Source of the DNA: Lolium rigidum
Taxonomy: Eukaryota; Streptophyta; Magnoliopsida; Poales; Poaceae
Assembly (NCBI RefSeq): GCF_022539505.1
Contig: NC_061513.1
Coordinates: 176,172,017 to 176,236,016, forward strand
Direction of reading: 5' to 3'
DNA: 64,000 nucleotides
This document shows, in pieces, positions 1 through 12,400 of this stretch. The translations under genes were made by a program, and so were the position numbers. Below the pieces are notes generated by a model, which saw only the letters and a program-made list of their open reading frames with translations, was not told the origin of the DNA and searched no databases. Every line of letters begins with the position of its first letter. Position 1 is the first letter of the stretch.

Positions 1-2500
1 ACGAGGGAGAACACTTTATTATCTTGATATTAATGTGAGGGATCATCTTATAATGCTACCGTCGCGATCTAAGCAAGATAAGATGCATAAAGGATTAACA
101 TCACATGCAATTCATAATATGTGATATGATATGGCCTTTCTTCTTGTGCTTTTGATCTCCATCTCCAAAGCACACGAGCATGATCTTCATCATCACCAGC
201 ATTGCACCAAGGTCCATGGCGCCGCTTCATGGTTGTCCATCACTTATAGCTACTATAACAACTACTTGAAATAAAGCTATTACATGATGAATAGACACGC
301 AGGTCTTAACAAATTTAAAGACAACCATTAGGCTCCTGCCGGTTGCCATAATACAATAATGATCATCTCATACATAAAATATAGTCATCATCACAAAGCC
401 ATATCACATCACCAAACCCTGCAAAAACAAGTTAGACGCCTCTAATTTCGTTTGCATATTTTACGTGGTTTAGAGTTTTCGAGTAAGATCCAATCTACCT
501 ATGAACATGAACCACAACAGTGATACTAGTGTTGTCGATAGAAATAGTAAATTGAATCTTAACTATGGTGAGAGAGACAGACACCCGCAAAGCCACTTAT
601 GCAATACAAGTTGCATGTCAAGCGTGGAGCAAGTCTCATGAACGCGGTCATGTAAAGTTAGCCCGGGACGCTTCATCCCACCATCCCGCAAGATGAAAGT
701 ACACATAACTAAAGACAACAAAAGCAACACCGCCCACAAACTCATTGTGTTCTACTCGTGCAACAGATCTATGCATAGACACGACTCTGATACCACTGAA
801 GAATTTGTTGCATGGAAACAAAAAATTTCTACCGCGAATAAGAACAAATCCAAGATCCAATCTAGGAGAAGGCAAGATCTAATCTATGAAGATCGAGGCA
901 ACGAGATGTATGTGAGACTAACACTCGAAGATTCCAAAGCCTACGAGATTAGATCTCGTTGTTGATGTAGTCGATCGTCCTGTGCTGCAATCCGGCAGCA
1001 CTTCCGTACTCGGTCGTGCGTACGGTGTCGATGAAGCCCGTGCTCTCCCTGTTCCAGCGGGCAGCAGAGGTGCGGTAGATCCCCTCGGAATCCCAGCAGC
1101 ACGAAGGCATGGTGGTGGTGGAGGAGAAAAGCTACAGGGCTTCGCCAAGCCGGAGCAGACTTGCGGTGGAGGAGAGAGGGGCAGCCAGGGCTAGGGTATG
1201 AAGGGTGTGCGCCCCTGCCCCCTCCCCTCTTTATATAGGGGGGAGGTCGGTTTGGGTGGCCCCCCAACGCCCCAAACCCATATAGGGCCGGCGGCCAAGA
1301 GGGGGGAGGGGATTTCTTCCCCCCTAGGGTTTTGGGGAACCCTAGTGGGCTGGCCGACTTGGGCCTTGAGGGGCATGTGCCCCTGGCCCATTAGGGCTAG
1401 GATGCACCCTCGGCCCATGTTTCCCCCCTAGGTCGTGGGACTCACGGTGGACCCCCCGAAACCTTCTAGAACCTTCCTGGTCTTCCACCGGAAAAATCCC
1501 GAACTTTTCCGAAACCTAGAAATCAACTTCCCTTATATGAATCTTATTCTCTGGACCATTCCGTACCTCCTCGTGATGTCCTGGATCCCATCCGAGACTC
1601 CGAACAAACTTCGGTCTCCATATCATATTCCGAATCTACTTATGCGACATCGAACCTTAAGCGCGTCACCCTACGGTTCGTGAACTATGCGGACATGATC
1701 GAGACTCCTCTCCGATCAATAATCAATAGAGGTACCTGGAGATCCATAATGGCTCCCACACATTCAGCGATAACTTAGTGATCGAATGAACCATTAACAT
1801 ACGATACCGATTCCCTGCTTTGTCACGCGGTACTTTACTTGTCTGAGGTTCGATCATCGGTATCTCCATACCTAGTTCAACCTCGTTACCGACAAGTACT
1901 CTTTACTCGTACCGTGGTATGTCATCTCTTGTGACCTTGTCACATGCTTGCAAGCTAATTAGATGTCATTCCACCAAGAGGGCCTAGAGTATATCTATCC
2001 GTCATCGGGATGGAAAAATCCCACTCTTGATCCATATGCCTCAACTCATACTTTCCGAATACTTAATCCCATCTTTATAACCCCCCATTTACGCAGTGGC
2101 GTTTGATGTAATCAAAGTACCGTTTCGGTATAAGTGATTTACATGATCTCATGGTGAAAGGACTAGGTTACTATGTATCTGAAAGCTTATAGCAAGTTGA
2201 ACTTGATGACCTGATCTCATTCTATGCTTACTATGGGTGTGTGTCCATCACACCATTCACCTAATGATATGACCTTGTTATTAATAACATCCAATGTTCA
2301 TGATCAGGAAACCATGATCATCTATTAATCAACAAGCTAGTTAAACGAGAGGCTTACTAGGGACTCTGGTTGTTTACACAACACACATGTATTAATTTTT
2401 CCGGTTAATACAATTATAGCATGTGGTGTAAACATTTATCATGAACACTAAGACATAACAATAACTAATTTATTATTGCCTCTCGGGCATATCTCCAACA
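1..2500 (-). mobile_element. Ty1-Copia retrotransposon, 5' LTR and leader, cut by the window edge
   Basis: This is the upstream end of a minus-strand Copia element of the Angela/BARE/WIS-like grass type. The LTR spans 797-2500. Read on the minus strand it opens with the family-typical start TGTTGGAGATATGCCC (complement of 2485-2500) and ends in TTCA at 797-800. A one-base spacer and an initiator-Met tRNA primer binding site (TGGTATCAGAG, complement of 785-795) follow. Positions 1-784 are untranslated leader. The same leader and LTR type recur on the plus strand at 57,438-60,400, which supports the family call. No gag or pol is in this part; it should lie left of the window. Confidence 0.88.
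797..2500 (-). repeat. Copia 5' LTR (about 1.7 kb)
   Basis: A long terminal repeat bounded by TG...CA on the minus strand and placed by the adjoining PBS at 785-795. Its GC-rich middle (about 1190-1440) corresponds to the promoter/leader part of the plus-strand family member at 58,500-58,800. The partner LTR is outside the window, so neither the target-site duplication nor the age can be read. Confidence 0.85.
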
Positions 2501-3388
2501 TCCCTACCACGCTATTTCCTTCCTTGAGGCTAGGCTTAGCTCTATGCATAGTCAAGGTAAAGAATGATTTAAATCTTTGTATGCATCTAGCTGATGGATG
2601 TATCTCTTTAAAGATGGCATCATTTCTCTGTTCTCAGATGCTCAAGCAACCAATAATAAGAATTTCCATCATGAAACTGGTCGAATATCTTGTTTTAGCA
2701 TCTTTAATCATGGTGATGCTCAGAGTTTAAGCTCCTCTGTTGTGGGGGGCGAGCGGTGACAGGCAACCAGCCAATGAGGGGAGGTAGGGGACTGGGGGAG
2801 GCCATGGGCGGGGTGAACTGGAGGTGGAGGTCGCGAGGAGCCAGGCAGTGATGAGGGTCGGAGGCCGCTGGATCCTAGAGGCACGTGTGGATAGATATCA
2901 GCAGCGACTGGTTTAGTCATTGCTAGATTGTTCAAGTAGGACAAGCATAAAACATTTATGGTCATTGGACCTAAAATCTAAATTGTAGAAGATAAAAACT
3001 TTTTCTGAAAATTCGGGGTGGACCACGGCCACCGGCGGATCTAAAGCTAGCTACATGGGTGCACAGGACACCCCCTAGCAAAATATTTCTTTGCAAAATA
3101 GCATTTTTTCCACCATATATGCACCCCTAAAAAAGTTCAAAATATGTTCGTGCACCCTCTAGGCACCCTGGTTGGAGATGTTGTAGCTCCGCCATGACCA
3201 CGGCCCACCCGGCCACCCTGTTGCATATGCCTATGTCCATGGGACCTAAATGTAGGTACATCACCACTCTTCTCTTTGTGATTTATCGACGTCCTCTAAT
3301 GTATCTTTAGGTTTCATATGCTCTATTTCAATACGTATAAACCGTATATATGATTGAAGTAATTTGTCATCAAAACCTTAGATATCTA
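2501..3388. other. Intergenic stretch with unclassified repeat-like sequence
   Basis: No gene is supported here. A GC-rich patch lies at about 2740-2900. The segment 3020-3200 contains a stretch on 'capped' cereal-repeat style sequence around gcggatctaaagc and ends near agctccgccatg. I could not assign termini or a superfamily, and the open frames are short and lack recognisable domains. Confidence 0.4.
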
Positions 3389-3519
3389 CTCCCTCTGGTA
3401 CAAATTAAATATCACAGCTTTGGTTAGACTTGGTCTAAATACAGATGTTTCTAGACACGTTTTAGTGTGTAGGTTCACTAGTTAAAAAAACTAAGACACT
3501 CAATTAGAAACGGAGGAAG
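3389..3519. mobile_element. Stowaway-type MITE (Tc1/mariner), 131 bp
   Basis: A short element bounded by TA on both sides (3387-3388 and 3520-3521), the target duplication of Tc1/mariner transposons. Its imperfect terminal inverted repeats start with CTCCCTC at the left and CTTCCTCCGTTTC on the complement at the right. The interior carries the typical 'cagatgtttctagacacgtttt' type core of grass Stowaway elements. It has no coding capacity and would have been moved in trans. Confidence 0.85.
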
Positions 3520-5080
3520 TACATCTTAACACAAGTAGGCTAGAAATATTGAAATCAAGGTCCATGGCTACACATTTGCGGCTTATCAAAAATGAATTTC
3601 GTAAGATATGGGGCAAAGTAGAGATTCTTGATAATGTCCCTCTTTCACTCACTATTTCTCTGAAGATGAAGTTTTAAAATTTCACATTGCTAATTGAGAG
3701 AGAGTTTGAGTAGTTTATAAGGTGACATATTCCAATCCCACTAAGTGAGCAGAAGAGAAGAAGTTCAGGGGCACTCCTCCACCACCACTTGTCTCTCCAT
3801 GCACCGCGCGCACGTGCGTCGCGTTTCGTGAATCAAGTTAGAAACCCGTTTTGTGGAAGATTATTTTTTTGCATGGTGCATCAACGGAGTTGGGTACATG
3901 TCGGTGTGTGCATGCTCGACGCGCCAACACGTGGCGCTTCGGTCGGTGCCTCCCCTCACAGGCTATTTCAGGAGACGAGAGATAGATCTATAGTGTTCTA
4001 CTCGCTTTTATCTCTCTCCCTCGTGATCACTTTCGTTAGTTGTGCTGCTCTCTAGACGTCTCCACCCGATGACTGTGTGCTCGGCCGTTTGGGAGTGCAT
4101 GCATCCAAAACCCCGTTCATTGAGTTCTTGCACCGAAAGACATATCATAATGCATTTGGGAAGCGTATCAGCATGACTGCTCGCCTCTATCCAAGTTCTT
4201 CATTGCGGGCTTAATTCATCCTCGCTGGCTTACCGTCTCATCGCTGGCCTTGTCCGGCGACTTCAACCACACCATGAGCGACAAGAACATCGATCATGGT
4301 GATGCTACGGCGGCGATCTTCCCAGTAGCGATGTATGTTCTGCTCTCTTTGCTTGCACTAGTTTTTCTCTATAATCGTATATGCTAGATGTGCTTACTGT
4401 GTTGTACACTTGTACATGGATAACTCTGGCAGTGCATCCGTGATGTTGACTTTTCATAATTAAACTCACGGCAAAATTGCTTAATAACCTAACCAAGGCA
4501 TTGTGATTCAAAGTGTGAGACAAAAAACGGTCGTGGCCGACTAGATTTTCTGCTTCCATTTGGACACTCACGCACGTTTGTGTTTGCTTCAGCTCATCCA
4601 CGCATGGATCACATCATGACGTACACTACGCGAGCGGTCAGCTTATCTATATCCAGAAGTCACGACTCGTCGACGTGGCGCATCACGGCGTCCACGTCAT
4701 GCACCGTTCGTTGGGAGGTATTCGGTGTGTCGCCTTTGTAGCCAGGAGTTTCCAGCACCATCATCCATGGCTTGCGTGTGCACTGTCGATTTCTTGCATT
4801 TCCCAGATATTTCTGAACCAAGATTTATTTAGTACGCAGCAAATCTTCCGCCCAGATCTTTATGGAGCGAGATTTATATAGCATCACGTACGTTTGCAGC
4901 TAATCTGCCGGTCACCGTCCTCTCTGTGAGTGAGTGACATCAGAATAGATTCTGCCTTTCTACACCGCACACCACAAGCCTAGCCCAAATATACTAGACT
5001 CTCGAAAATCTTATTTAGCGCGTCTCGTTTACGCGAACCGTGCATACCTGAATTGTTATATCTCATACGTTATTGTACTT
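3520..5080. other. Intergenic stretch, no gene recognised
   Basis: Mostly AT-rich, with a more gene-like GC content at 3780-4330. Short open frames at 3789-4055 and 4675-4881 have no domain or splice context that I can support. A start codon at 4274 followed by a possible donor near 4332 could be read as a first exon, but no continuation was found. Confidence 0.4.
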
Positions 5081-6025
5081 AATTGCAAAATTGGACATCC
5101 ATAAATTATCGGATTCAGCTAAGGGAAGAGGCTCCCGTCCTGCTTCCTAGGGCGGCACCAGGGCCAACCCTGCCCGCCACCAAAAGTTCCTCTGCACCGT
5201 GGATCCTCGCCGCGGCTAACGTCGGCCTCGTCTGCGGCGGTGGCAAGGCCCAGTGTCGAAGGAGCGGAGGAGGGGGGGGCTGATCGGGCGACGACGTTCA
5301 ACCACGAACGGTGTGGCGTGAGCACCTCCCGACGAGCGCGACAGCCGAGGCGGAGTCCTTTGGTTGAGACGCCGATGTTGATCCAGTTCTTCGACGATGC
5401 ACTTCGGTGCAATCATGCGGAAAAGGCTTTCTATGGATTCTTGGGTCCCATCCAGATCCTCCGCCCTTGATCTGTCGACCTAGTCTTGGTGGATCTGGCG
5501 ACCGGTGACAGCCGATGGTGTAGGGACTTTCGTCCTAGCTTCGAATAAAGGGGGTTCGGTCCTAGGATCCCTCTCACACCATAAAGGGGATCTCCTTGAT
5601 GCATGTCTTCATTGATCTGACCGAAGTGTCGAGTTCTAAAAGGCTCCACCAACGAATCCAATGGACGACATGTTTTAAGATTGCCGGATCAGATAGGATT
5701 CGGTCGCGCGTAACCATGTTTTTTCTGACTGTTTGGTTTCGGGGGGAGCGATGTGGAGCCTGCAGTACGTTACCATCATGGGACATGTTTTTAGTTCCAT
5801 GGTGAAATCAGTTGTGAAGAATGGCAAGGAAGGTGAGATCTGAGAACTGGTATTGGTGGTTTTGAGTCCTGATAGCGATGGTGTTTAGGCTTGGTGATCC
5901 ATGACTTGGAGCAGATTCATCAGCAAGTGAGAGCGATAACTCGGGAGAAGTTCAGAGTCTAAACTTGCAGGGTGAAAATTCAAGATCTAGCTTTAGTTGG
6001 TTGTGCCGGGCAATGTCCTTGTTGA

Positions 6026-6900
6026 CAGTGGCGGACCCAGGAATTGAGGTTTGCGGGGACGAACATTTTTAGATAATTTTTTTAAGCACAAATGCAAGTG
6101 TGCATAATGTAATGAGCTATCCGCAAAAAAGTAAGTTTTCAATATGGATAATATAAAACTACTAAGAACATGAAAACAAATAAAAATATTGGAAACTACA
6201 AAAGTAGTCCTGCTGATAAAAAATTGATAAAAAAATCTCTAAGCAATAGCTGGTTGAATGTCCCACAAAATTAAATTTGATAAAAAATTGGATGATCTAT
6301 TTATTCTTGGTATTGTACATAGAAAAAATGACAAACACAATCGGAAAAGGGGGGAAATTACTTGCAGCTGTCGCAACCACCGCATCCTGCTCTTCCGGTT
6401 CCTACATATGCAATCCAATCTCCTCGTCCGAGTCCATCGGCAGCAGCGGCCAGATCAGAAAGTTAGGCGCTCGGCTGCTCAAGGCCTTGTAGCAGCCGGT
6501 GGTGCGTGTAGCCATGCAGCTGTCCAGGTCGGTCATCGCGAGAGAGAAGCGGGCTAGGGATTGGAAGTTTGAAACGCTCGCGTGAGGAATTTTCCGATTG
6601 GAACGATGCAGCCATGAGCCTGAGTATGTGTGTGCCTGGTATTTGGACTTTGGACAGCTAAAAAATGGAATGGGCCTTTCACTTTAGCCCAATAGTCTAT
6701 CACGGAGGTCCAGTTTTCTTTCTCCTCGTCAGTACAACAGGTAGCGCTTCGATAGGAGAATACATCAGAGCAGTACATGTTCGTCAATGGCGGTTGGCCG
6801 GCCGCCATAGATGCAGAGCTGCTGAGCTGGGCTGCCCTGCTTCGCACCGGGAGACCCGGGGCGGCCGCCCCTGCTCGCCCACCCGGTAGGTCCGCCACTG
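6026..6900. mobile_element. Non-autonomous hAT-type DNA transposon, 875 bp
   Basis: Perfect 12-bp terminal inverted repeats (CAGTGGCGGACC at 6026-6037, complement at 6889-6900) are flanked by an exact 8-bp direct repeat, cttgttga, at 6018-6025 and 6901-6908. An 8-bp duplication with a CAG-GG-type terminus fits the hAT superfamily. The left half is AT-rich; the right half (about 6360-6560 and 6780-6890) is GC-rich. No transposase is present, so movement would need an autonomous relative. Confidence 0.88.
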
Positions 6901-6941
6901 CTTGTTGAGGTATTGGTCTGTGAGCGCGGATTTTCTTGTGG

Positions 6942-8470
6942 TTTTTTTTTTGAGGGGAAAGCACGCTCTTTATTCAAACTTTAACATCAGTACATAAAGA
7001 TTGCCGGATAAACTCCGGAACAACACTATGAAAACTAGAAAAACTAGATAGTTCACTGGAACGAGCTAACTGATGAGCCGCACTATTCAAACCACGAGGA
7101 ATATGCTTGAAGCTGCAATACTGAAAAAATGTCGCCATCAATTTGATATCTGCCACTACTGCACCCAGGCCCGATCGATCCATCGCTGGATCATTAAGCC
7201 TATGGATCAGGGACAGACAATCAGATGCCACAATTAGAAACCGATGACCCTGAGTGTGCGCAAAAGAGAGAGCTCGCCTCATGGCTAGAGCCTCCGCCAG
7301 CTCTGGTGTCGTGACATCTGGGATATGATCACTGAAGCCTGCTAAACATTCTCCTTGATGGTCCAGGATCACAGCACCAATACCCATACGTCGAGATGAT
7401 GCAAAAATAGCGGCGTCTACATTCATCAAGATAGTGCCGGCCGGCGGCGGAGTCCATTTCAAAGGTGATGACGTTGACTCACACCGGGAAGCCCGGGGCT
7501 TCTTGAAGCAATGCAGAACCACCATATCAACATATGCCTTGATCTTCTCGACAATTCTTCGAGGGTGTATAATCCCCTCATTATTCCTCGCATCATTCCT
7601 AGCCTCCCATAAATGCCGGAAGGTCAAAGCAATAGCTGTTGTCTGAACACCTGAACATCTCTCAAGCACATCAAACAGCCATTGGCGAGGTGATAGGAAG
7701 AAACGACGTTGGAGATGAATGCCATAACAATCCTTAATGGCCTCCCAAACCTCCTCAGCATAGCTGCAGAAAAGAAAGGTATGTTCTACACGTTCCACCC
7801 GGTTGCAAAAAATGCAGGTATCGGGTGCTGGTATATGTCTCCGACAAAGTTGAAATCCAGTCGGAAGACAATCATGGGAAAATCTCCATAAAATTATTTT
7901 CATCTTCTGTGGCGCATTGATTGCCCATAATCTTTTCCATCCCTTCTCTTCTTCACATTGCCGTGAGCTAGAACCCTTGCGGGGATTACTTCTTGCACAA
8001 TGAAACTGCTCAGTACGTGCTAAATTGTAAGCTGAACGTACAGTGTAGCATCCAGATTTTGTGAAGGGCCATGATACAAAGTCCTTCTCACCGTGTAAGC
8101 TGATAGGTACAGTTAGGATTTTACGCACGACCTGTTCCTGGAATACTTCACGTAGCCGCACTTCATTCCAACTCCTGGACTCACTATTTATCAAGGTATC
8201 AACAGTTTGTCCATCAGATAAAGGAACCATCGGGTTCACCAAATAGGCCGGGGTGTCAGGGATCCATTTATCCTTGGTGATTTGAATTGTCGATCCGTTT
8301 CCCACACCCCAGCGAATACCCCTGGATAGAAGATCCTTCCCAAACATTAGACTCCGCCAAGTATATGAAGCAGTTCTCGGACATGACGCAGACCAGAAGC
8401 TTCCATTCTGGTAGTATCTTCCTTTCAGAACCTTAGCACACAACGAATCTGTGATCAGGACGGTGATGAC
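6942..8470 (-). mobile_element. 5'-truncated L1-type LINE
   Basis: A minus-strand LINE fragment ending in a poly(A) tail (T run at 6942-6951). It retains only the C-terminal part of ORF2, downstream of the reverse transcriptase. The 5' junction lies around 8460-8475, where the protein match stops and plus-strand LINE-like sequence resumes. Flanks 'ttttcttg' (left) and 'ttccttcttg' (right) hint at a target duplication but are not an exact match. Confidence 0.8.
6974..8470 (-). pseudogene. LINE ORF2 C-terminus: zf-RVT plus RNase H
   Basis: An uninterrupted frame (stop at 6974; the formal frame opens at 8563) encodes the end of an L1-type ORF2 protein. Near its start are the KVLKGRYY and WRSL..G motifs of the post-RT connector. 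Next comes a zf-RVT zinc-binding region around 'CIFCNRVERVEHTFLFCSY' (C-x2-C...H-x4-C). Last is an RVT_3/RNase H-like domain with its acidic residues visible: D in NVDAA, E in PELAEA, D in VASDC, plus the late NSAAHQLA motif. The reverse transcriptase is missing, so it cannot retrotranspose. The first roughly 30 residues of the formal frame come from flanking DNA. The absence of internal stops suggests a fairly recent insertion. Confidence 0.82.
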
Positions 8471-8705
8471 CCTTGTGCTTAGTTTCCTTCTTGGAGGCAG
8501 CGCTTTGGAGAAGATGGATTTCTGGTGCTGTCTTGATGATGTTTGGTCCGTTGTTACATGCAACAGATCAATGTAGTGGGACTTTTCTTTTATGCATTTT
8601 TTTTGCGGTGTGCATCCGTATTGCTATTGGGGCACTACGTTGTTGCAGAGGCTGAATGTAATTGATATCTTCGTGATATTAATATATATTTTTATGTAAA
8701 AAATA

Positions 8706-9402
8706 TTGTCAAATTTGCTAGGTTGTCTTAGGTCTTAGTTACCCACCAAAAAATGCGTTAATTGAACTTAAAAAGGTGCAATTACAAGAGAACCAAGTTG
8801 CATTTTTCTTCAAATTGCAATTATACTTTTTTCAGGTGATTAAGACGAAAATGTAAGTAAATTGAGACATTGATAAACCTATAGATTGTGAACTTTTTGA
8901 CGCGCCAAGCTGCGGCGCATGGAAGCAAATTAACCGCACGCGCGCGAGGGGAAGGCATCGCGGCTCTTGACGAAGGGCGACGAGGCGGTGTGAACCAACA
9001 TACGACAAGGGCAGCAGCTGCGGCAACAAACAAAGCACATCACTCCTGCGAAAGTTCCCCCCAAAAAAGGATGCAAGAGACAGATCAGATGCTACGGGAG
9101 CAAAGCGAGAGCTTCCATGTCAAGAGAGCCACCAACCTCAGAATAATCTCTCTCTCTCTTCCTCCACTCCCTCACTCTAGCTCCGATTCTCTCTCGGTAG
9201 CTCCATGGCCTCCTCCTCCGGAAAGCAAGCATACCACAGCACAGCACTAGGTAGCTACGTGCTCGATCCCTCCAAAAGCAAAAGCATTCGGAAACCACTC
9301 ACCTCCACATCATAAGGAACCCTATTCCATTCGACCGCCACCTCCCGATCGCTTTCCCATCATCACCACCACGCGCGCGCCGATCTCCCCTCCCCTGCTT
9401 CC
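8706..9402 (+). promoter_or_regulatory. Upstream region and 5' leader of the QUIRKY-type gene
   Basis: Only about 700 bp separate the LINE remnant from the start codon. The last part holds a pyrimidine-rich tract (CT repeats at 9149-9180), common in plant 5' leaders, and a GC-rich stretch before the ATG at 9403. I could not identify a convincing TATA box or transcription start from sequence alone. Confidence 0.4.
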
Positions 9403-12400
9403 ATGGCGGCCGGGGGGCCGCCGCCGATGGAGATGCCGCCGACGGGGCCGCCGCAGATGGTGCGGAAGCTGGCCGTGGAGGTGGTGGACGCGCGCGACCT
9501 CGTGCCCAAGGACGGGCTCGGCACCTCCAGCGCCTACGCCGTCGCCGACTTCGACGGCCAGCGGAAGCGCACGCGCACCGTGCCGCGGGACCTCAACCCG
9601 CAGTGGCACGAGCGCCTCGAGTTCGCCGTCCCCGACCCGCCCAGCATGCACGCCGAGTCGCTCGACGTCTCGCTCTACCACGACCGACGCTTCAACCCCT
9701 CCGGCGGTGGCGGCGGCGGCGGCGGCAAGAACAACTTCCTCGGCCGCGTCCGCATCTACGGCTCCCAGTTCTCGCGCCGCGGGGAGGAGGGCATCGTCTA
9801 CTTCCCGCTCGAGAAGCGAAGCCTGCTCAGCTGGATCCGCGGCGAGGTCGGCCTCAAGATTTACTACTACGACGAACCGGCGGTGCCGCCGCCGCCGCCT
9901 GAGGAAAGGCCGCCCGAGGGAGCTGATAACGCGCCGCCACCTGAGGTCCCACCGGAGGAGCCGAAGGAGCTCCCCGAGGTCCCCGAGCCGACCGAGGCGG
10001 CCGTCGAGGTGCAGCAGCCACATATGCAGCCTCCGGTCATCATCGTGGAGGATGCACCGATGCACGGTCCGCACGGCTCGATGATGCCACCGCCGATGCA
10101 CGGCCACATGATGCCACCCATGCACGGGCCACACGGCCCGATGATGCCACCGCCGATGCACGGCCCGCATGGCCCTGGCCCGATGATGCACGGTCCACAC
10201 GGCCCGATGATGATGCACGCTCGAATGATGCCGCCGCAACCGGAACCGGAGCCAGAGCCGGAGCAGCCGGGGCCGGATGGGGCGGAGCCGTACCCGCCTG
10301 AGGTGCGCAAGACGCGGATGGCTTCAAGCACGGAGCATGTCCGCATTCCAAGACACCCGAGCGGCGGCTTCGGGCCTGACTACTACACCGCCTCGCCTCG
10401 CGTCATTTCCGGCCGGTTCGTGTCCACCGGCGAGGCCGTCGAGCCGGTGCAGTCAACGTACGACCTGGTGGAGCCGATGCGGTACCTCTTCGTGCGCATC
10501 GTCAGGGTGCGCGGCATCCGCGCCTGCGAAGGCCCTTACGTCAAGATCCAGGCGGGGCCGCAATGCCTCCGGTCCCGCCCCGGCCGCGACGTCTCCGGCA
10601 CCGGCAGTCCCGAGTGGAACCAGGTGTTTGCCGTCAGCCACGCAAAGCCAGAGCCGACGCTCGAGATATCCGTGTGGGACGGCCAGGCGCCCTCTCCTGC
10701 CGACGCCTTCCTCGGCGGCGTCTGCTTCGACCTCTCCGACGTGCCAGTCCGCGACCAGCCGGACGGCCCGCTGGCGGCGCAGTGGTATCGGCTCGAGGGA
10801 GGCGAGCCGGGCATGGTTACAGGGGACATCATGGTGTCGGTGTGGATCGGCACGCAGGCCGATGACGTGTTCCCAGAGGCGTGGAACACCGACGCGCCCT
10901 ACGCCGCGTACACGCGCGCCAAGGTGTACCAGTCACCCAAGCTCTGGTACCTGCGAGCGTCGGTCATCGAGGCGCAGGACCTGCGCGTGCCGACGCCGCC
11001 ACCGGGACTGCCGTTCGACGTGCGAGTGAAGGTTCAGCTCGGGTTCCAGTCAGCGCGCACCCGTCGGTCGGTGGCCAGCAGCAGCGGGTCGGCGTTCGCG
11101 TGGGCCGAAGACCTCATGTTCGTCGCGTCCGAGCCGCTCGACGACACCCTTGTCCTGCTCGTCGAGGACCGATCGATGATCAAGGAGCCTGCTCTGCTCG
11201 GCCACGCCACCATCCCAGTGAGCTCCGTCGAGCAGCGCCTCGACGAGCGGCAGATCGTCGCGTCAAGATGGTTCAATCTCGAGGGCGGTATGGGTCATGG
11301 AGATGGCGGCGGGGATCAGCAGGGACAACCTCCAGGGTTCTACTCCGGCAGGCTGCACCTTCGGCTTTCCCTGGAAGGTGGGTACCACGTGCTCGACGAG
11401 GCGGCGCACGTTTGCAGCGATTACCGGCCGACGGCGAAGCAGCTGTGGAAGCCACCGGTGGGCGTGCTGGAGCTCGGCATTGTGGGAGCGTGCGGCTTGC
11501 TCCCCATGAAGACCAAGGGAGGATCCAAGGGCTCGACGGACGCCTACTGCGTGGCCAAGTACGGCAAGAAGTGGGTGCGCACGCGCACTGTCACGGACAG
11601 CTTCAACCCACGGTGGAACGAGCAGTACACGTGGCAGGTGTACGACCCGTGCACGGTGCTCACGGTGGCCGTGTTCGACAACTGGCGCATGTTTGCCGGC
11701 GCCGGCGACGACAGGCAGGACTACCGCATCGGCAAGGTGCGGGTGCGCGTGTCCACGCTCGAGAGCAACAGAGCTTACACGGCATCGTACCCGCTGCTCG
11801 TGCTGCTGCGCTCGGGGCTGAAGAAGATGGGCGAGGTGCAGCTCGCCGTGCGGTTCTCGTCGCCGGCGCATCTGCCGGACACCTGGGCCACGTACACGTC
11901 GCCGCTCCTGCCGCGGATGCACTACCTCCGCCCGATCGGCGTCGCGCAGCAGGAGGCGCTGCGGGGCGCGGCCGTGCGCACCGTGGCGGCGTGGCTGGCG
12001 CGCTCCGAGCCGCCGCTCGGCCCGGAGGTGGTGCGGTACATGCTGGACGCGGACGCGCACACGTGGAGCGTGCGGCGCGCCAAGGCCAACTGGTTCCGCA
12101 TCATGGGGGTGCTCGCGTGGGCGGTCGGGCTGGAGCGGTGGCTGAACGGCGTTCGGCGGTGGCGCAACCCTTCCACCACCGTCCTCGTCCACGTGCTGTA
12201 CCTCGTCCTCGTCTGGTACCCGGAGCTGGTGGTGCCCACGGCGTCGCTGTACGTGTTCCTGATCGGCGTGTGGTACTACCGGTTCCGGCCCCGCGCGCCG
12301 GCCGGCATGGACGCGCGGCTATCGCAGGCCGACACGGTGGAGGGCGACGAGCTGGAGGAGGAGTTCGACGCCGTGCCGGCGCCCGACGTCCTCCGGCTAC

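Larger units (their letters stand above)
5081..8700 (+). mobile_element. Old plus-strand LINE-like 3' region, split by two later insertions
   Basis: Segments 5081-6025, about 6909-6940 and about 8480-8700 read as one sequence once the hAT-type element (6026-6900) and the minus-strand LINE (from 6942) are removed. The last segment looks like a cereal LINE 3' end: a T-rich stretch, the GTTGTTGCAGAGGCTG-like block, TGTAATTGATATCTTCGTG, then ATTAATATAT and an A-rich tail by 8705. The same kind of block (ttggttgtgcc...cgatgaccttgttga) recurs at 37,076-37,316. No open frame survives. The class assignment rests on resemblance of the 3' end and is tentative. Confidence 0.55.

Noticed and set aside
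4274..4333. Possible first exon (ATG followed by a GT donor-like site)
   Set aside because: Only about 20 codons, with no recognisable continuation, acceptor or domain downstream.
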